DNA from: Elusimicrobiaceae bacterium
GTDB taxonomy: Bacteria; Elusimicrobiota; Elusimicrobia; Elusimicrobiales; Elusimicrobiaceae
NCBI GenBank assembly: GCA_017961585.1
Contig: JAGCWX010000020.1
Coordinates: 86,310-150,309, forward strand
Direction: 5' to 3'
Length of the DNA stretch: 64,000 nt
Shown here piece by piece: positions 37,036 to 45,854 of this stretch. A program made the position numbers and the translations under genes. Position 1 is the stretch's first letter, and each line of letters starts with the position of its first letter. The notes under the pieces were generated by a model that saw nothing but the letters and a program-made list of their open reading frames with translations, was not told the origin of the DNA and did not search any database.

Positions 37036-37068
37036 CAAAAAAGCCGCCCGGGTGGGGCGGCTTGAAAA
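37036..37068 (-). terminator. terminator after pilin 2
   Basis: AAGCCGCCC/GGGCGGCTT stem with T6 on the minus strand; the nadB promoter follows at once. Confidence 0.85.
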
Positions 37069-37084
37069 AGCTATGACTTGTATT

Positions 37085-37666
37085 TTATTTTATCCGGGTA
37101 CACGCATAGTAATCTTGCCCGGACGGTACGGAACAATTGAGATATCCCACGGCTTGGCAGAACTCAGGTCCTCTAGCTTTCTTAATTACACAACGGATAT
37201 CATCTTTAAAGCTTTGATTTCCTCCAATTCTTACAGAAGGGTTCAGCCACAACTGATAGGTTTTGGTCCAATCATCCCCGCGGACAACGTGTAAAACCCC
37301 ATCATTGGGAAATTCTATTTTGAAATGTTTTGTTTTAATGCAACGGAGGTCACCCTCGTTGCAAGGCGTGGAATGAGGAATTTCAATATCCAAAGAAGAA
37401 AGGGGCGGCGTCCAAATAGCAGTTCCGTTGCTGGAAGTATATTGACAACTGTCCTTTGTCGGATTTTCTAACATACGCTCGTGGCACCATCTAGCGTAAG
37501 ATTCGGCAATCGCTATTCCTAACGCTTCTCCCTCGCGAAAGCGGGCCTGCTCTACCGATTTATTGTAATACCCTACCCCCAAGATGGACAACATCCCGAC
37601 AATGATAACTACCGCTAACAATTCCGCCAGCGTAAAACCGGCACTTATTTTTTGATATCGTTTCAT
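37085..37666 (-). CDS. type IV pilin-like protein (pilin 2)
   Basis: A 193-residue product starting MKRYQKISAG|FTLAELLAVVIIVGM with Gly-1, Phe+1 and Glu+5 for prepilin peptidase. The head carries seven cysteines, several in CNEGDLRC and CVIKK, plus EFCQAVGYLNC near the end. The helix is less like the common VVVLIIGILAAVALPQYQ version, so this may be a minor pilin or pseudopilin. The ATG at 37666 is preferred over a GTG four codons upstream, because GAGGTG serves as its ribosome site. Head-to-head with pilin 3. Confidence 0.82.
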   Translation of the reverse strand: MKRYQKISAGFTLAELLAVVIIVGMLSILGVGYYNKSVEQARFREGEALGIAIAESYARWCHERMLENPTKDSCQYTSSNGTAIWTPPLSSLDIEIPHSTPCNEGDLRCIKTKHFKIEFPNDGVLHVVRGDDWTKTYQLWLNPSVRIGGNQSFKDDIRCVIKKARGPEFCQAVGYLNCSVPSGQDYYACTRIK

Positions 37667-37752
37667 AAAACACCTCACTATTTATTATTATAGCGTTTTT
37701 TGGCACACTTGCAAGGGGTTTATTGAAAAATAGATCAATTATCAGCCAACTA

Positions 37753-37781
37753 TTGCAAAATGTGCGAAAAACCGTTATACT
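37753..37781 (+). promoter_or_regulatory. promoter of pilin 3
   Basis: TTGCAA (37753-37758), 17-bp spacer, TATACT (37776-37781), then AGGAG before the ATG at 37801. Confidence 0.65.
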
Positions 37782-37800
37782 ACTTGTATAGGAGATTTTT

Positions 37801-38271
37801 ATGAAATTTAGAAAAGGTTTTACTTTAATAGAATTGTTGACCGTAGTCTTGATTTTAAGCGTTTTGACGGCCATTGCCGTACCCCAATACCACAAAGCCG
37901 TCAAACGTGCGCAAGCTGCCAACATGCTCATCAATTTACGGGCCTTGTTTGATTCCACCAAACGTTATTACGCCGAAGCCGGAGTTTGGCCAACCGCACT
38001 TAACAATTTAGACGTAAAATTGTTAGTTAATTCCAACTCCACTAACCAATCCGGCGAGTTTTTATATACGTTTGATGGCACCAATCGGTCCCTCAACGCG
38101 TGCCAGGTGGACGGCACCGGCAACTGTCTATACACTTTAAAAGTGTATTACAGACTGGGAACCGAGCGCGACGTTTATACTTGCCAAGCCAACGTAGCCA
38201 AATATCAGTTTGTATGCGAATCGCTGGGAAATACTACGATAAACGGCGAGACAAAAATCAGCGCAGATTAA
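37801..38271 (+). CDS. type IV pilin-like protein (pilin 3)
   Basis: A 156-residue product starting MKFRKG|FTLIELLTVVLILSV, a classical prepilin signal with Gly6/Phe7. The head has cysteines at NACQVDGTGNC, YTCQ and FVCESLG; the CESLG ending is shared with pilin 1. It is divergently placed with pilin 2 (134 nt gap) and ends in a terminator that overlaps the 3' end of the helicase gene. No assembly genes nearby. Confidence 0.87.
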   Translation: MKFRKGFTLIELLTVVLILSVLTAIAVPQYHKAVKRAQAANMLINLRALFDSTKRYYAEAGVWPTALNNLDVKLLVNSNSTNQSGEFLYTFDGTNRSLNACQVDGTGNCLYTLKVYYRLGTERDVYTCQANVAKYQFVCESLGNTTINGETKISAD

Positions 38272-38292
38272 ACGCTTTTTGCAAACACTTAA

Positions 38293-38330
38293 AAGAAACG
38301 CTAACGGTAAGTTAGCGTTTCTTTTTTTTC
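38293..38330 (+). terminator. terminator of pilin 3, overlapping helicase end
   Basis: GAAACGCTAAC/GTTAGCGTTTC stem with T8. The hairpin contains the stop codon and the last lysine codons of the convergent helicase gene. Confidence 0.85.
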
Positions 38331-39781
38331 TTAAAAAACTTTTTAAAATTAGCTTTTCCGCCGCGCGGGGCGGGTGAATTTTTGGTTTGCTGTAACTTTT
38401 TAAGTGCTTTTTTACTCAACCCCACCTTTACGGTGCGGAAAGAATTTGCCGACGAGGTTGCATCCGTTTCCAGCACACGGGCCGCCGCGGTGGCCTTCTT
38501 AAACGTTTTCGGTTTTTTGAGCGCGCGCATGGCAACTTTGGGGGTTTGCGGCAGGGAAACTTCGCCGCTTTGCAGCAGCTCTTTGGCACGCTGGGTATAT
38601 TGGGAAGGGGTTTGTTTTTTCTTCGCACGTTTGGCGTGAGCTTCCCCCTCCTCGTGCGCAACAAACTTCGGCTCCGGCAACGGCTCAATGGTTTTTTGAA
38701 TGGTTTTCACGGCGCTGGCAAATTTAGTGACGCGGCAAATTTCCTTCCATTGGGCGCCGTCGTCGCTAATCAAAGAAAGGGCATTGCCTACACTACCCGC
38801 ACGGCCGGTGCGGCCCACACGGTGGATGTAATCCTGCGGGCATTGGGGCAAATCGTAATTAATGACATGCGCAATGTGCGGCACGTCCAAACCACGGGCG
38901 GCCAAGTCGGTAGCTACCAGCACACGCAGGGTGCCGTTTCGGAAAAATTCCATCACCTGCCGACGGCGGTTTTGGCGCAGTTCACCGTGCAACGCACTGG
39001 CTTTTTGCCCATAGCGCTTAAGTTCCTCGGCCAAGCGTTCTGCCCCGTGTTTGGTTTTCACAAACACTAAAATAGAACCGGCGCGCGTATTTAGTTCGTG
39101 CAGTAACTGCGGCAGTTTTTCGCGCACGGAAACATACACAATTTCTTGCAACACCCCGCACGCGGCGCAGGTTACCTCGCCAATTTGAACACGCATCGGG
39201 CGGGTTAAAAATTCGTGCGAAAGCTGTTTGATTTCCTCCGGCAGCGTAGCCGAAAACAACAACGTTTGCCGCGGGCAGGGCAGGGCGGACACAATGCGGC
39301 GCATATCGTCAATAAACCCCATATCCAACATACGGTCGGTTTCGTCCAGCACTAAAAAATGTACGCGCGACAAGTCCGCACTTTTGCGAGTTAAATGGTC
39401 CATAAGCCGCCCGGGGGTAGCAATCAATACGCGCGGTTTGCGGCGCAGTGCGGCATACTGTTTGTGGATGTTATCCCCCCCAATAATCAGGGCGGCGGGA
39501 AGTGTGTCGGTTAATTTTTCAAGCTCGGTCAAAATCTGTTGGGCCAGTTCACGCGTGGGCGATAGAACCAACGCGTTTTCCGCCGGATTTTGCGTTAAGC
39601 GTACGATAAGCGGCAACAAAAATGCCAGCGTTTTGCCCGTGCCGGTTTGCGCCGTGCCCAGCACATCTTGCCCGGCCAAACCAGGCGGAAGGGCACGCTG
39701 CTGAATAGGCGTGGGCGTTTGAATAAGCATCCGTTTTAAGGCGGTTTGCAAAAATTCGGGCAATGTTTCAAACACGTTCAT
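38312..39781 (-). CDS. DEAD-box RNA helicase
   Basis: A 489-residue helicase with Q motif TPIQQRALPPG, AQTGTGKT, PTRELAQQ, motif II as DETD instead of DEAD, SAT and HRVGRTGRAG, then a basic C-terminal extension (about 375-489) ending in KKFFKKKKKR. The tail probably binds RNA. Likely roles are ribosome assembly or mRNA turnover (RhlE-like). Its start lies 14 nt inside the end of the ABC-F gene, so the two are coupled. Confidence 0.93.
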   Translation of the reverse strand: MNVFETLPEFLQTALKRMLIQTPTPIQQRALPPGLAGQDVLGTAQTGTGKTLAFLLPLIVRLTQNPAENALVLSPTRELAQQILTELEKLTDTLPAALIIGGDNIHKQYAALRRKPRVLIATPGRLMDHLTRKSADLSRVHFLVLDETDRMLDMGFIDDMRRIVSALPCPRQTLLFSATLPEEIKQLSHEFLTRPMRVQIGEVTCAACGVLQEIVYVSVREKLPQLLHELNTRAGSILVFVKTKHGAERLAEELKRYGQKASALHGELRQNRRRQVMEFFRNGTLRVLVATDLAARGLDVPHIAHVINYDLPQCPQDYIHRVGRTGRAGSVGNALSLISDDGAQWKEICRVTKFASAVKTIQKTIEPLPEPKFVAHEEGEAHAKRAKKKQTPSQYTQRAKELLQSGEVSLPQTPKVAMRALKKPKTFKKATAAARVLETDATSSANSFRTVKVGLSKKALKKLQQTKNSPAPRGGKANFKKFFKKKKKR

Positions 39782-41621
39782 TTAAGGCGGCCTCCACTTC
39801 TTCGTTTAAGCTGATCCAGCGTTCTTCGGTTTTTTTGAGTTCGTCGTTAAGCAGGGCTAGTTCAATGCTGCTATCGGCATTGTATTGCGTAAGCAATTGC
39901 TCCTCCAGCGCGGCTTTGCGGGTGGAAAGTTTTTCCATTTTTTCGTCCAGCGTGCGGATTTCTTTTTTAAGCGGAGCCACCCGCGCCCGGCGTGCAGCGG
40001 CTTCTTTGCGTTGAAATTCTTTAGAGGTCATTTTATCACTGGCTAAGTCGTTGCGGTCATTATTTTTTAAGAGCTGGGCCTTGTAATCTTCCAAGTCGCC
40101 CGCGAAGGTTTGGCACGTACCGCGGCGCACAATCCACAAGGTATCGCACGTCAGTTCAATCACGTGCAAATCGTGCGTGATCAGTACCACAGCCCCTTCA
40201 TAATTGTTTAACGCTTCAATCAACGCGGCGCGGGATACTAAGTCCAAATGGTTGGTGGGTTCGTCCAAAATTAAGAGGTGCGGCGCGTCCTTGGTGATCA
40301 GGGCCAAAAGCAGGCGCGATTTTTCCCCTCCGGACAAACTGCCAATAAGCGTATCGCTTTTGGCTTTGTTGAGCCCAAACGCCCCCAACTGCGCGCGGAT
40401 TTGCGTTTCGGTAGAGAGCGGCATTTGCGCGCTAAGCATTTCGTACGGGGTTTTTTCCACGTCTAATTCCTCGGTTTGGTGCTGGGAGAAATACGCAATC
40501 TTCATTTTTTTGGCCGTGGTCATCTTGCCGGACATCAACAAAAGCCGGTGCGAAAGAATTTTTGCCAGCGTGGATTTCCCGTTTCCGTTGGCACCCAACA
40601 GAGCAATGCGATCGTCGGGCTCAATGCGCAAATCTAAATTTTGCAGCACCGGTTTATCGTTATACCCGGCCACGCCGTTTTCAATAGTTAAAAGGGAATT
40701 GTTTAATTTCTCCGGCGAAGGAAACTCAAAATGGGCCTCGGGGTCTTTGGGGATTTGCGGCGCCGCGCCTAGTTTTTCAATCATTTTCAGGCGGCTTTGC
40801 GCTTGCTTGGCTTTGGTAGCTTTATAGCGAAAGCGATCCACAAACGATTGCAAATGCGCCACCACACGCTCGTGCTTGGCGGCGGCTAACTTGGCCCCTT
40901 CTATGGCGGCAGCGCGGGTGCGTTCGTACGTGTCGTAATTGCCGTTATAGAGTTTAAGTTGTCCGTCCTCTACGTGGATGATGTGGTCACACAGGCGGTT
41001 TAAAATGTGGCGGTCGTGGCTGATGATAAACACGGTTTTATCCACACGCACCAAATAGTTTTCCAGCCACATGGCCGTTTCCAAATCCAGGTGGTTGGTA
41101 GGTTCGTCTAGCAGCAAACAATTAGACGGGGCATACAAACACGCGGCCACGTTGGCACGCACTTGCCACCCGCCGGAAAATTCTTGCAAAGGGCGTTTAA
41201 AATCTTCGTTGACAAACCCAAGCCCACTTAAAATAGCACTCGCCCGCGCTTGCGCACTGTGCGCGCCCAAAAACTCAAGCCGGTCAAAAATTTCGGCCAT
41301 ACGCTCGCCGGTGATTTGCGGGTTTTCCAGTTCCTTTTCCAAGCGCGTAAGCTCTTTGTTAGCCGCCAACACATAATCCAATAGACACACGGACGGGTCC
41401 GCAATATCCTGCGCTACGGAGGCAATTTGCGTGCCGCGCGAAATGTCTATTTTCCCCCCGTCCGGCGAAAATTTACCTTCAATGAGCTTAAACAGCGTAG
41501 ATTTACCGCACCCGTTGGGGCCGACTAGCCCCACTTTTTGCCCGTCGTGAATCAGCACGGACGTATCTTCAAACAAAGTCCGCAGGCCAAAGTGAAACGA
41601 GAGCGTTTTGATGTCTATCAT
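39768..41621 (-). CDS. ABC-F ribosome-associated ATPase
   Basis: A 617-residue soluble protein with two ABC domains (Walker A GPNGCGKSTLF near residue 36 and GANGNGKSTLAK near 345; signatures FSGGW and LSGGEKSR), the inter-domain linker and a C-terminal coiled coil. No membrane domain. This is the ABC-F (Uup/YbiT-like) family acting on translating ribosomes. Some members give antibiotic resistance; that cannot be inferred here. It is leaderless by promoter geometry and shares a 60-bp divergent region with the RsmF-like gene. Confidence 0.93.
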   Translation of the reverse strand: MIDIKTLSFHFGLRTLFEDTSVLIHDGQKVGLVGPNGCGKSTLFKLIEGKFSPDGGKIDISRGTQIASVAQDIADPSVCLLDYVLAANKELTRLEKELENPQITGERMAEIFDRLEFLGAHSAQARASAILSGLGFVNEDFKRPLQEFSGGWQVRANVAACLYAPSNCLLLDEPTNHLDLETAMWLENYLVRVDKTVFIISHDRHILNRLCDHIIHVEDGQLKLYNGNYDTYERTRAAAIEGAKLAAAKHERVVAHLQSFVDRFRYKATKAKQAQSRLKMIEKLGAAPQIPKDPEAHFEFPSPEKLNNSLLTIENGVAGYNDKPVLQNLDLRIEPDDRIALLGANGNGKSTLAKILSHRLLLMSGKMTTAKKMKIAYFSQHQTEELDVEKTPYEMLSAQMPLSTETQIRAQLGAFGLNKAKSDTLIGSLSGGEKSRLLLALITKDAPHLLILDEPTNHLDLVSRAALIEALNNYEGAVVLITHDLHVIELTCDTLWIVRRGTCQTFAGDLEDYKAQLLKNNDRNDLASDKMTSKEFQRKEAAARRARVAPLKKEIRTLDEKMEKLSTRKAALEEQLLTQYNADSSIELALLNDELKKTEERWISLNEEVEAALNERV

Positions 41622-41627
41622 ACTTAT

Positions 41628-41633
41628 ATTTTA
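41628..41633 (-). promoter_or_regulatory. -10 box of leaderless ABC-F gene
   Basis: TGG-TAAAAT, 6 nt (ATAAGT), ATG at 41621. Faces the RsmF-like -10 box 36 bp away; both share a weak palindromic GAAGG/CCTTC centre. Confidence 0.68.
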
Positions 41634-41669
41634 CCAAATATAGAAGGTTCTTCCTTCGGGCAAAATTGG

Positions 41670-41675
41670 TAAAAT
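41670..41675 (+). promoter_or_regulatory. -10 box of leaderless RsmF-like gene
   Basis: TGG-TAAAAT, 6 nt (AATTTT), ATG at 41682. Confidence 0.68.
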
Positions 41676-41681
41676 AATTTT

Positions 41682-42926
41682 ATGAACCTGCCGCAAGCTT
41701 TTATAGATTATACGTCCGCTTTGTTTGGCCCGCAACGCTGGGAACATTTTGTGCGCGCATTTAACGAGCCCGCCCCCGTAAGCATCCGGCTCAACCCGTT
41801 TAAACACCAAGGCGGGGCGCTTTTTGCGCAGCAAACACCCGTGCCGTGGTGCCAACACGCGTATTGGCTCAGCGAGCGCCCCGCCTTCACGCGGGACCCG
41901 TTATTTCACGCCGGAGTATATTACGTGCAGGAGGCGGGCTCGTGCTTTTTGGATACGGTTTTGCGCCAGCACGTACCCACGCCGGTGAGTGTGTTGGATT
42001 TGTGTGCGGCCCCCGGCGGGAAATCCACCCTGCTGCGCGCCGCCTTGCCGCCAGGTTCCCTGTTAGTCAGCAACGAACCGGACCGCCGCCGCGCCAATAT
42101 CCTGTTGGAAAATATGCTCAAGCAAGGTCACCCGGACGTGCTGGTTACCCACAACTTACCGCACGAATTTGCCCACACCCATTTAGCTTTTGACGTGATT
42201 TTGGCCGACGTGCCGTGCTCCGGTGAGGGGCTATTTCGGCGCGATGAAAACGCCGTGGGCGAATGGAGTTTGCCCAACGTACACTTTTGCCAAGAACGTC
42301 AACGCAAAATTCTAAAAGACATTTGGCCCTGCCTGCGCACGGGTGGGCTGCTAATTTACAGCACCTGCACGTTTAACGTGCACGAGAACGAAGAAAACGT
42401 GCGCTGGATCCTGCAAGAACTGGGGGCTGAGATCTTGCCCGTTTCCACGCCGGCACAGTGGAACATCACGGGTTCTTTGCTGAGTGATTTTGACGCGCCC
42501 GTGTACCGCTTTATCCCCGGCATTACACGCACGGAAGGACTGTTTATGGCGGTGCTGCGCAAAACAAGCGAAGGGCCGGCGCGCGCCACGCTGCCCAATT
42601 CCCTGCGCGAGCAAGCCAAAAAGCACCGCATTTTGCATATTTTATCTGACGGAACGTGCCCACCGGATGAAAAAGGAAACGAAAAAATCCCGTCGGCCGC
42701 GCAAGCATTATCTATTGCACAACCGACGGAAAAATATCCGCGTGTAGAATTATCTTTGGATCAAGCCCAACGTTATTTGCACCGCGAGGCCTTTGCCTTG
42801 CCGCCGGATACCCCGCGCGGCTTTGTGCTGGTTACGTATCAAGGGTACCCGCTAGGGTTTATGAAAAACCTGGGCGACCGTGCCAATAACCTCTACCCCA
42901 AAAACTGGGCGATTAAGAAGCTGTAA
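41682..42926 (+). CDS. RsmF/NSUN-type RNA cytosine-5 methyltransferase
   Basis: A 414-residue SAM-dependent enzyme: N-terminal PUA-like/NSUN region, SAM-binding VLDLCAAPGGKST, the PC motif ADVPCSGEGLFRR (about residue 177) and the catalytic-cysteine motif STCTFNVHENEENV (about 226). A C-terminal RNA-binding domain follows (about 310-414). Length and C-terminal domain favour RsmF-type 16S rRNA m5C methylation over RsmB. The true target is not shown by sequence alone. Confidence 0.9.
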   Translation: MNLPQAFIDYTSALFGPQRWEHFVRAFNEPAPVSIRLNPFKHQGGALFAQQTPVPWCQHAYWLSERPAFTRDPLFHAGVYYVQEAGSCFLDTVLRQHVPTPVSVLDLCAAPGGKSTLLRAALPPGSLLVSNEPDRRRANILLENMLKQGHPDVLVTHNLPHEFAHTHLAFDVILADVPCSGEGLFRRDENAVGEWSLPNVHFCQERQRKILKDIWPCLRTGGLLIYSTCTFNVHENEENVRWILQELGAEILPVSTPAQWNITGSLLSDFDAPVYRFIPGITRTEGLFMAVLRKTSEGPARATLPNSLREQAKKHRILHILSDGTCPPDEKGNEKIPSAAQALSIAQPTEKYPRVELSLDQAQRYLHREAFALPPDTPRGFVLVTYQGYPLGFMKNLGDRANNLYPKNWAIKKL

Positions 42927-42930
42927 TTGT

Positions 42931-44628
42931 TTAGTGCAATTTTTCTAGCAATTTGGGGATTACATCATACAAATCCCCTTCAACTGCATAAGTGGCCGTT
43001 TTCATGATGGGGGCGTTGGGGTCTTTGTTAATCGCCACCACAATGGGCGAGCCGCTAATGCCCGCCGTATGGTGCGTTTGGCCCGAAATTCCGCACGCAA
43101 TGTAGAGCTTGGGTTTCACGGTTTTGCCCGTTACCCCAATTTGGCGCGAAACATCCAACCACCCGTTATTTACCACCGGTTGCGTAGCCGCCACTTGGCC
43201 GCCCAAATAGTCGGCCAGTTTTTGCAACAGTTCAAAACCTTCTTTCTTGGACACGCCGCGTCCGCCCGCCACAATCACTTCGGCTTGCGAAAGATCCGCG
43301 TTGCTTTTTACCGTTTGAGCCGACGAGGTATGTTTATGATGATACTCGCGCAAGAGTTCTTCCAGCGTAGCCGCCTTCGGTGCGGGTGCACTGGCCACCG
43401 GGGACGCAGCGGTTGCATATTCTTTAATTAGTGCGGTTAAAATTTCATTTTTCTGAATATGTACCGTGCCTTCGTAAATTTGGGTTACTTTGGCATCGCG
43501 CATGTATTTTTCCAGCGGGAAATCGCGCATATAGGCAATGCCGCCGCACAGGGTAACACATTCGTCCGCCACTTCCATAGCAACGTTGGAGCAGAACAGC
43601 TTGGCTTGCGCGCTGTATTTGGTCCAGCGTTGGCCCTTTAGTTTTTTGAGCTCATCGTGCACGGTAGTACCGTTGGCAAGCGCATTTTTGACCGCGGGCA
43701 GCAATTCTTCGTCCATGCGGTGCGTAAGCGTGTACACCAACGCGCGGCCTGCTTCCACCTTGGCGGAAAGTTCCGCCACTTTGTGCCCCAAGGCCTGGAA
43801 GGTGATGAGCGGTTGGCCGAATTGCTGGCGCGTGCGCAAATACGGAATGGTGGTATCCAGCGCACCCTGCGCAATCCCTACCGCTTGCGCGGCCACGCCG
43901 GGGCGGGAATAATCCAGCGTCTCTTGCAAGTACAAAAGGCCACGGCCTTCGCTGCCCAGTAAATTTTCTTTAGGTACGCGCACGTTTTCAAAAATCAGTT
44001 CATACGTCGGGTTGGAGCGGATGCCCATCTTTTTTTCCTTCTTGCCGAAGGTAAACCCGGGGGTGCCCTTTTCAATCACTAAAAGCGAAATGCCGCGCGG
44101 CCCGCGCGACGGATTGGTATTGACGGCTACAGTATAAAAATCGGCTTCTTTGCCGGTGGAAATAAAGTGTTTGGCACCGTTGACTACGTAGAAATCGCCA
44201 TCCTTGATAGCAGTGGTTTTAAGGGCGGTAGCGTCGGAGCCGGCCTCGGCCTCGGTCAAGGCAAAGGCCCACAGTTTTTTGCCGCTGGCTAAATCGGGGC
44301 ACCATCTTTCGCGCTGCTCTTTAGTTGCTGCCAAAAACATAGGGATCGCCCCTAACGCGGACGTACCCGGCGTTAGGGCCAGCCCGGCACACGCGCGGGA
44401 AAGTTCCTCAAACGCCATTGCCAAGCACGTAATCCCCCCGCCCCTGCCGCCATATTCTTTGGGCAACCACAGGCCGAATATGCCGGCTTTGCGGTACTCG
44501 TCATACATTTCACGGGAAAACGTTTCCTCTTCGTCCATCTTGGCGCGCAGCGGTTTGAGTTTATTTTGGGCCAGTTCACGCGTAGTGTTGAGTACATCCT
44601 GTTCCATTTCGTTGATTGCGTAGTCCAT
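42931..44628 (-). CDS. acyl-CoA dehydrogenase-EtfA fusion
   Basis: Residues 1-400 form an acyl-CoA dehydrogenase (FGLWLPKEYGGRGGG, AFALTEAEAGSDA, and the catalytic glutamate in TQIYEGTVHIQ near residue 385). Residues about 425-565 match the FAD-binding C-terminal domain of electron-transfer flavoprotein alpha (VAGGRGVSKKEGF, VNNGWLDVSRQIG, LYIACGISGQTHH, AINKDP). The EtfA N-terminal domain and EtfB are absent. Such fusions occur in fermenters such as Fusobacterium, where they may tie acyl-CoA reduction to a distinct electron carrier. Last gene of the SpoIID-GT4-ACAD operon; start overlaps the previous stop (TAATG). Confidence 0.9.
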   Translation of the reverse strand: MDYAINEMEQDVLNTTRELAQNKLKPLRAKMDEEETFSREMYDEYRKAGIFGLWLPKEYGGRGGGITCLAMAFEELSRACAGLALTPGTSALGAIPMFLAATKEQRERWCPDLASGKKLWAFALTEAEAGSDATALKTTAIKDGDFYVVNGAKHFISTGKEADFYTVAVNTNPSRGPRGISLLVIEKGTPGFTFGKKEKKMGIRSNPTYELIFENVRVPKENLLGSEGRGLLYLQETLDYSRPGVAAQAVGIAQGALDTTIPYLRTRQQFGQPLITFQALGHKVAELSAKVEAGRALVYTLTHRMDEELLPAVKNALANGTTVHDELKKLKGQRWTKYSAQAKLFCSNVAMEVADECVTLCGGIAYMRDFPLEKYMRDAKVTQIYEGTVHIQKNEILTALIKEYATAASPVASAPAPKAATLEELLREYHHKHTSSAQTVKSNADLSQAEVIVAGGRGVSKKEGFELLQKLADYLGGQVAATQPVVNNGWLDVSRQIGVTGKTVKPKLYIACGISGQTHHTAGISGSPIVVAINKDPNAPIMKTATYAVEGDLYDVIPKLLEKLH

Positions 44629-45854
44629 TAGTTGACTCCCTGGGATTTAGCTTTGGCGTGGCGTTTTTTACGCCAAAAGTGCCGCGAGCCGCCATTTTTT
44701 TGAGTAGGCGGAACCAAACTGCGGTAGAGGCGTTCTTGCTTTTTTACCATCGTTGCACTGGTAAATTCGGCAAAATCACGTCGGTCAATGTTGGCTTCAA
44801 ACCGTTCGCGCAGTTGTTTGTGGCGCAAGATTACTTTTAATTTATCGGCAAAGGTATTGATGTCGCTAGGCGGTACCAAAAAACCGGTTTTGTTGTTGGT
44901 GATTACTTCGCTAATGCCGTCCACATCATAGCACACGGCGGGCACGCGCATGGCCATGGCTTCCAGAAGCGACATGGGAAGCCCTTCGCGCAAAGATACG
45001 CTGGCAAACACATCGCTAATTGCCAAAAGTTCTAAGGCGTCGTTGCGCCACCCCGGGAAAAACACCTGCTTTTCAATGTTGAGATTTTTGAGCAGCACCA
45101 GCACTTGTTCGCGCAGCGGTCCGTCCCCGGTGAAGATGAAATACACATCTTTCATTTGCTGCAATACCTTGTACGCGGCAAACACAAAGTGAAGCGGATT
45201 TTTAAGCGGTTTGCAATTGGCTAACGCCAACACCACTTTGGCGTGAGGCGGAATTTTAAGCGAGGCCTTTTTGGCCACCGGGTCAAATTTGAGCGGTAAA
45301 ATGGGTTTGAAATTGATACCGGCGCGGATAATCTCGCTGCGCACGCCTTTGCCAATGCCCAGCTCTTTGGCTTCCAACGCATTTTTGCGAGAAACAAATA
45401 CCAACACGTTGGTAAATTTGGCACAAGTTTTTTCCACCCACACAAAGAATTTGAAATGTTTTTCGCCCTGTTCTTTGGCAAAACCCAACCCGTGAAACGT
45501 ATGCACTACTTTGGCCTTGCGCCAAAAAATACGCGCTGCGATACGACCCAAAATCCCGGCCTTAGGAGCATTGGTATGTACGATATCCGGCCGCACTTTG
45601 CGTAGCACGATCCCCATTTGAAAAAGGGCCACCAAATCGTGGAACACATACTTGGCCTTTACATCGTGCTTAAGCGCACGGATAAAATAAACCTGTTCGG
45701 TTTTTACCTTACTATCCAGGCGGCCGCCGGGGCCGGTGGCCAAGTAAGTTTCAAACTGTTGTTTGTTGATGTTCTTAATGGTGGTAAGCACGCTGGCCTG
45801 GGCTCCCCCTTGGTCCAACCGTGTAATAAAATATAGAATTTTTGTCTTCTGCAT
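44628..45854 (-). CDS. GT4-type glycosyltransferase
   Basis: A 408-residue GT-B glycosyltransferase. It has the N-terminal RLDQGGAQASVLT, a mid-region LANCKPLKNPLHF, and the donor-site segment SLREGLPMSLLEAMAMRVPAVCYDV (EX7E-type), typical of family GT4 retaining enzymes. Its C-terminus is basic. It could act in LPS, capsule or glycan synthesis; the acceptor is unknown. It is sandwiched by TAATG overlaps between a SpoIID protein and the ACAD-EtfA gene. Confidence 0.88.
   Translation of the reverse strand: MQKTKILYFITRLDQGGAQASVLTTIKNINKQQFETYLATGPGGRLDSKVKTEQVYFIRALKHDVKAKYVFHDLVALFQMGIVLRKVRPDIVHTNAPKAGILGRIAARIFWRKAKVVHTFHGLGFAKEQGEKHFKFFVWVEKTCAKFTNVLVFVSRKNALEAKELGIGKGVRSEIIRAGINFKPILPLKFDPVAKKASLKIPPHAKVVLALANCKPLKNPLHFVFAAYKVLQQMKDVYFIFTGDGPLREQVLVLLKNLNIEKQVFFPGWRNDALELLAISDVFASVSLREGLPMSLLEAMAMRVPAVCYDVDGISEVITNNKTGFLVPPSDINTFADKLKVILRHKQLRERFEANIDRRDFAEFTSATMVKKQERLYRSLVPPTQKNGGSRHFWRKKRHAKAKSQGVN

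Noticed and set aside
37085..38271. Pilin 2 and pilin 3 as a pilus assembly operon
   Set aside because: They are divergent, each has its own terminator, and no secretin, ATPase or platform gene is near.
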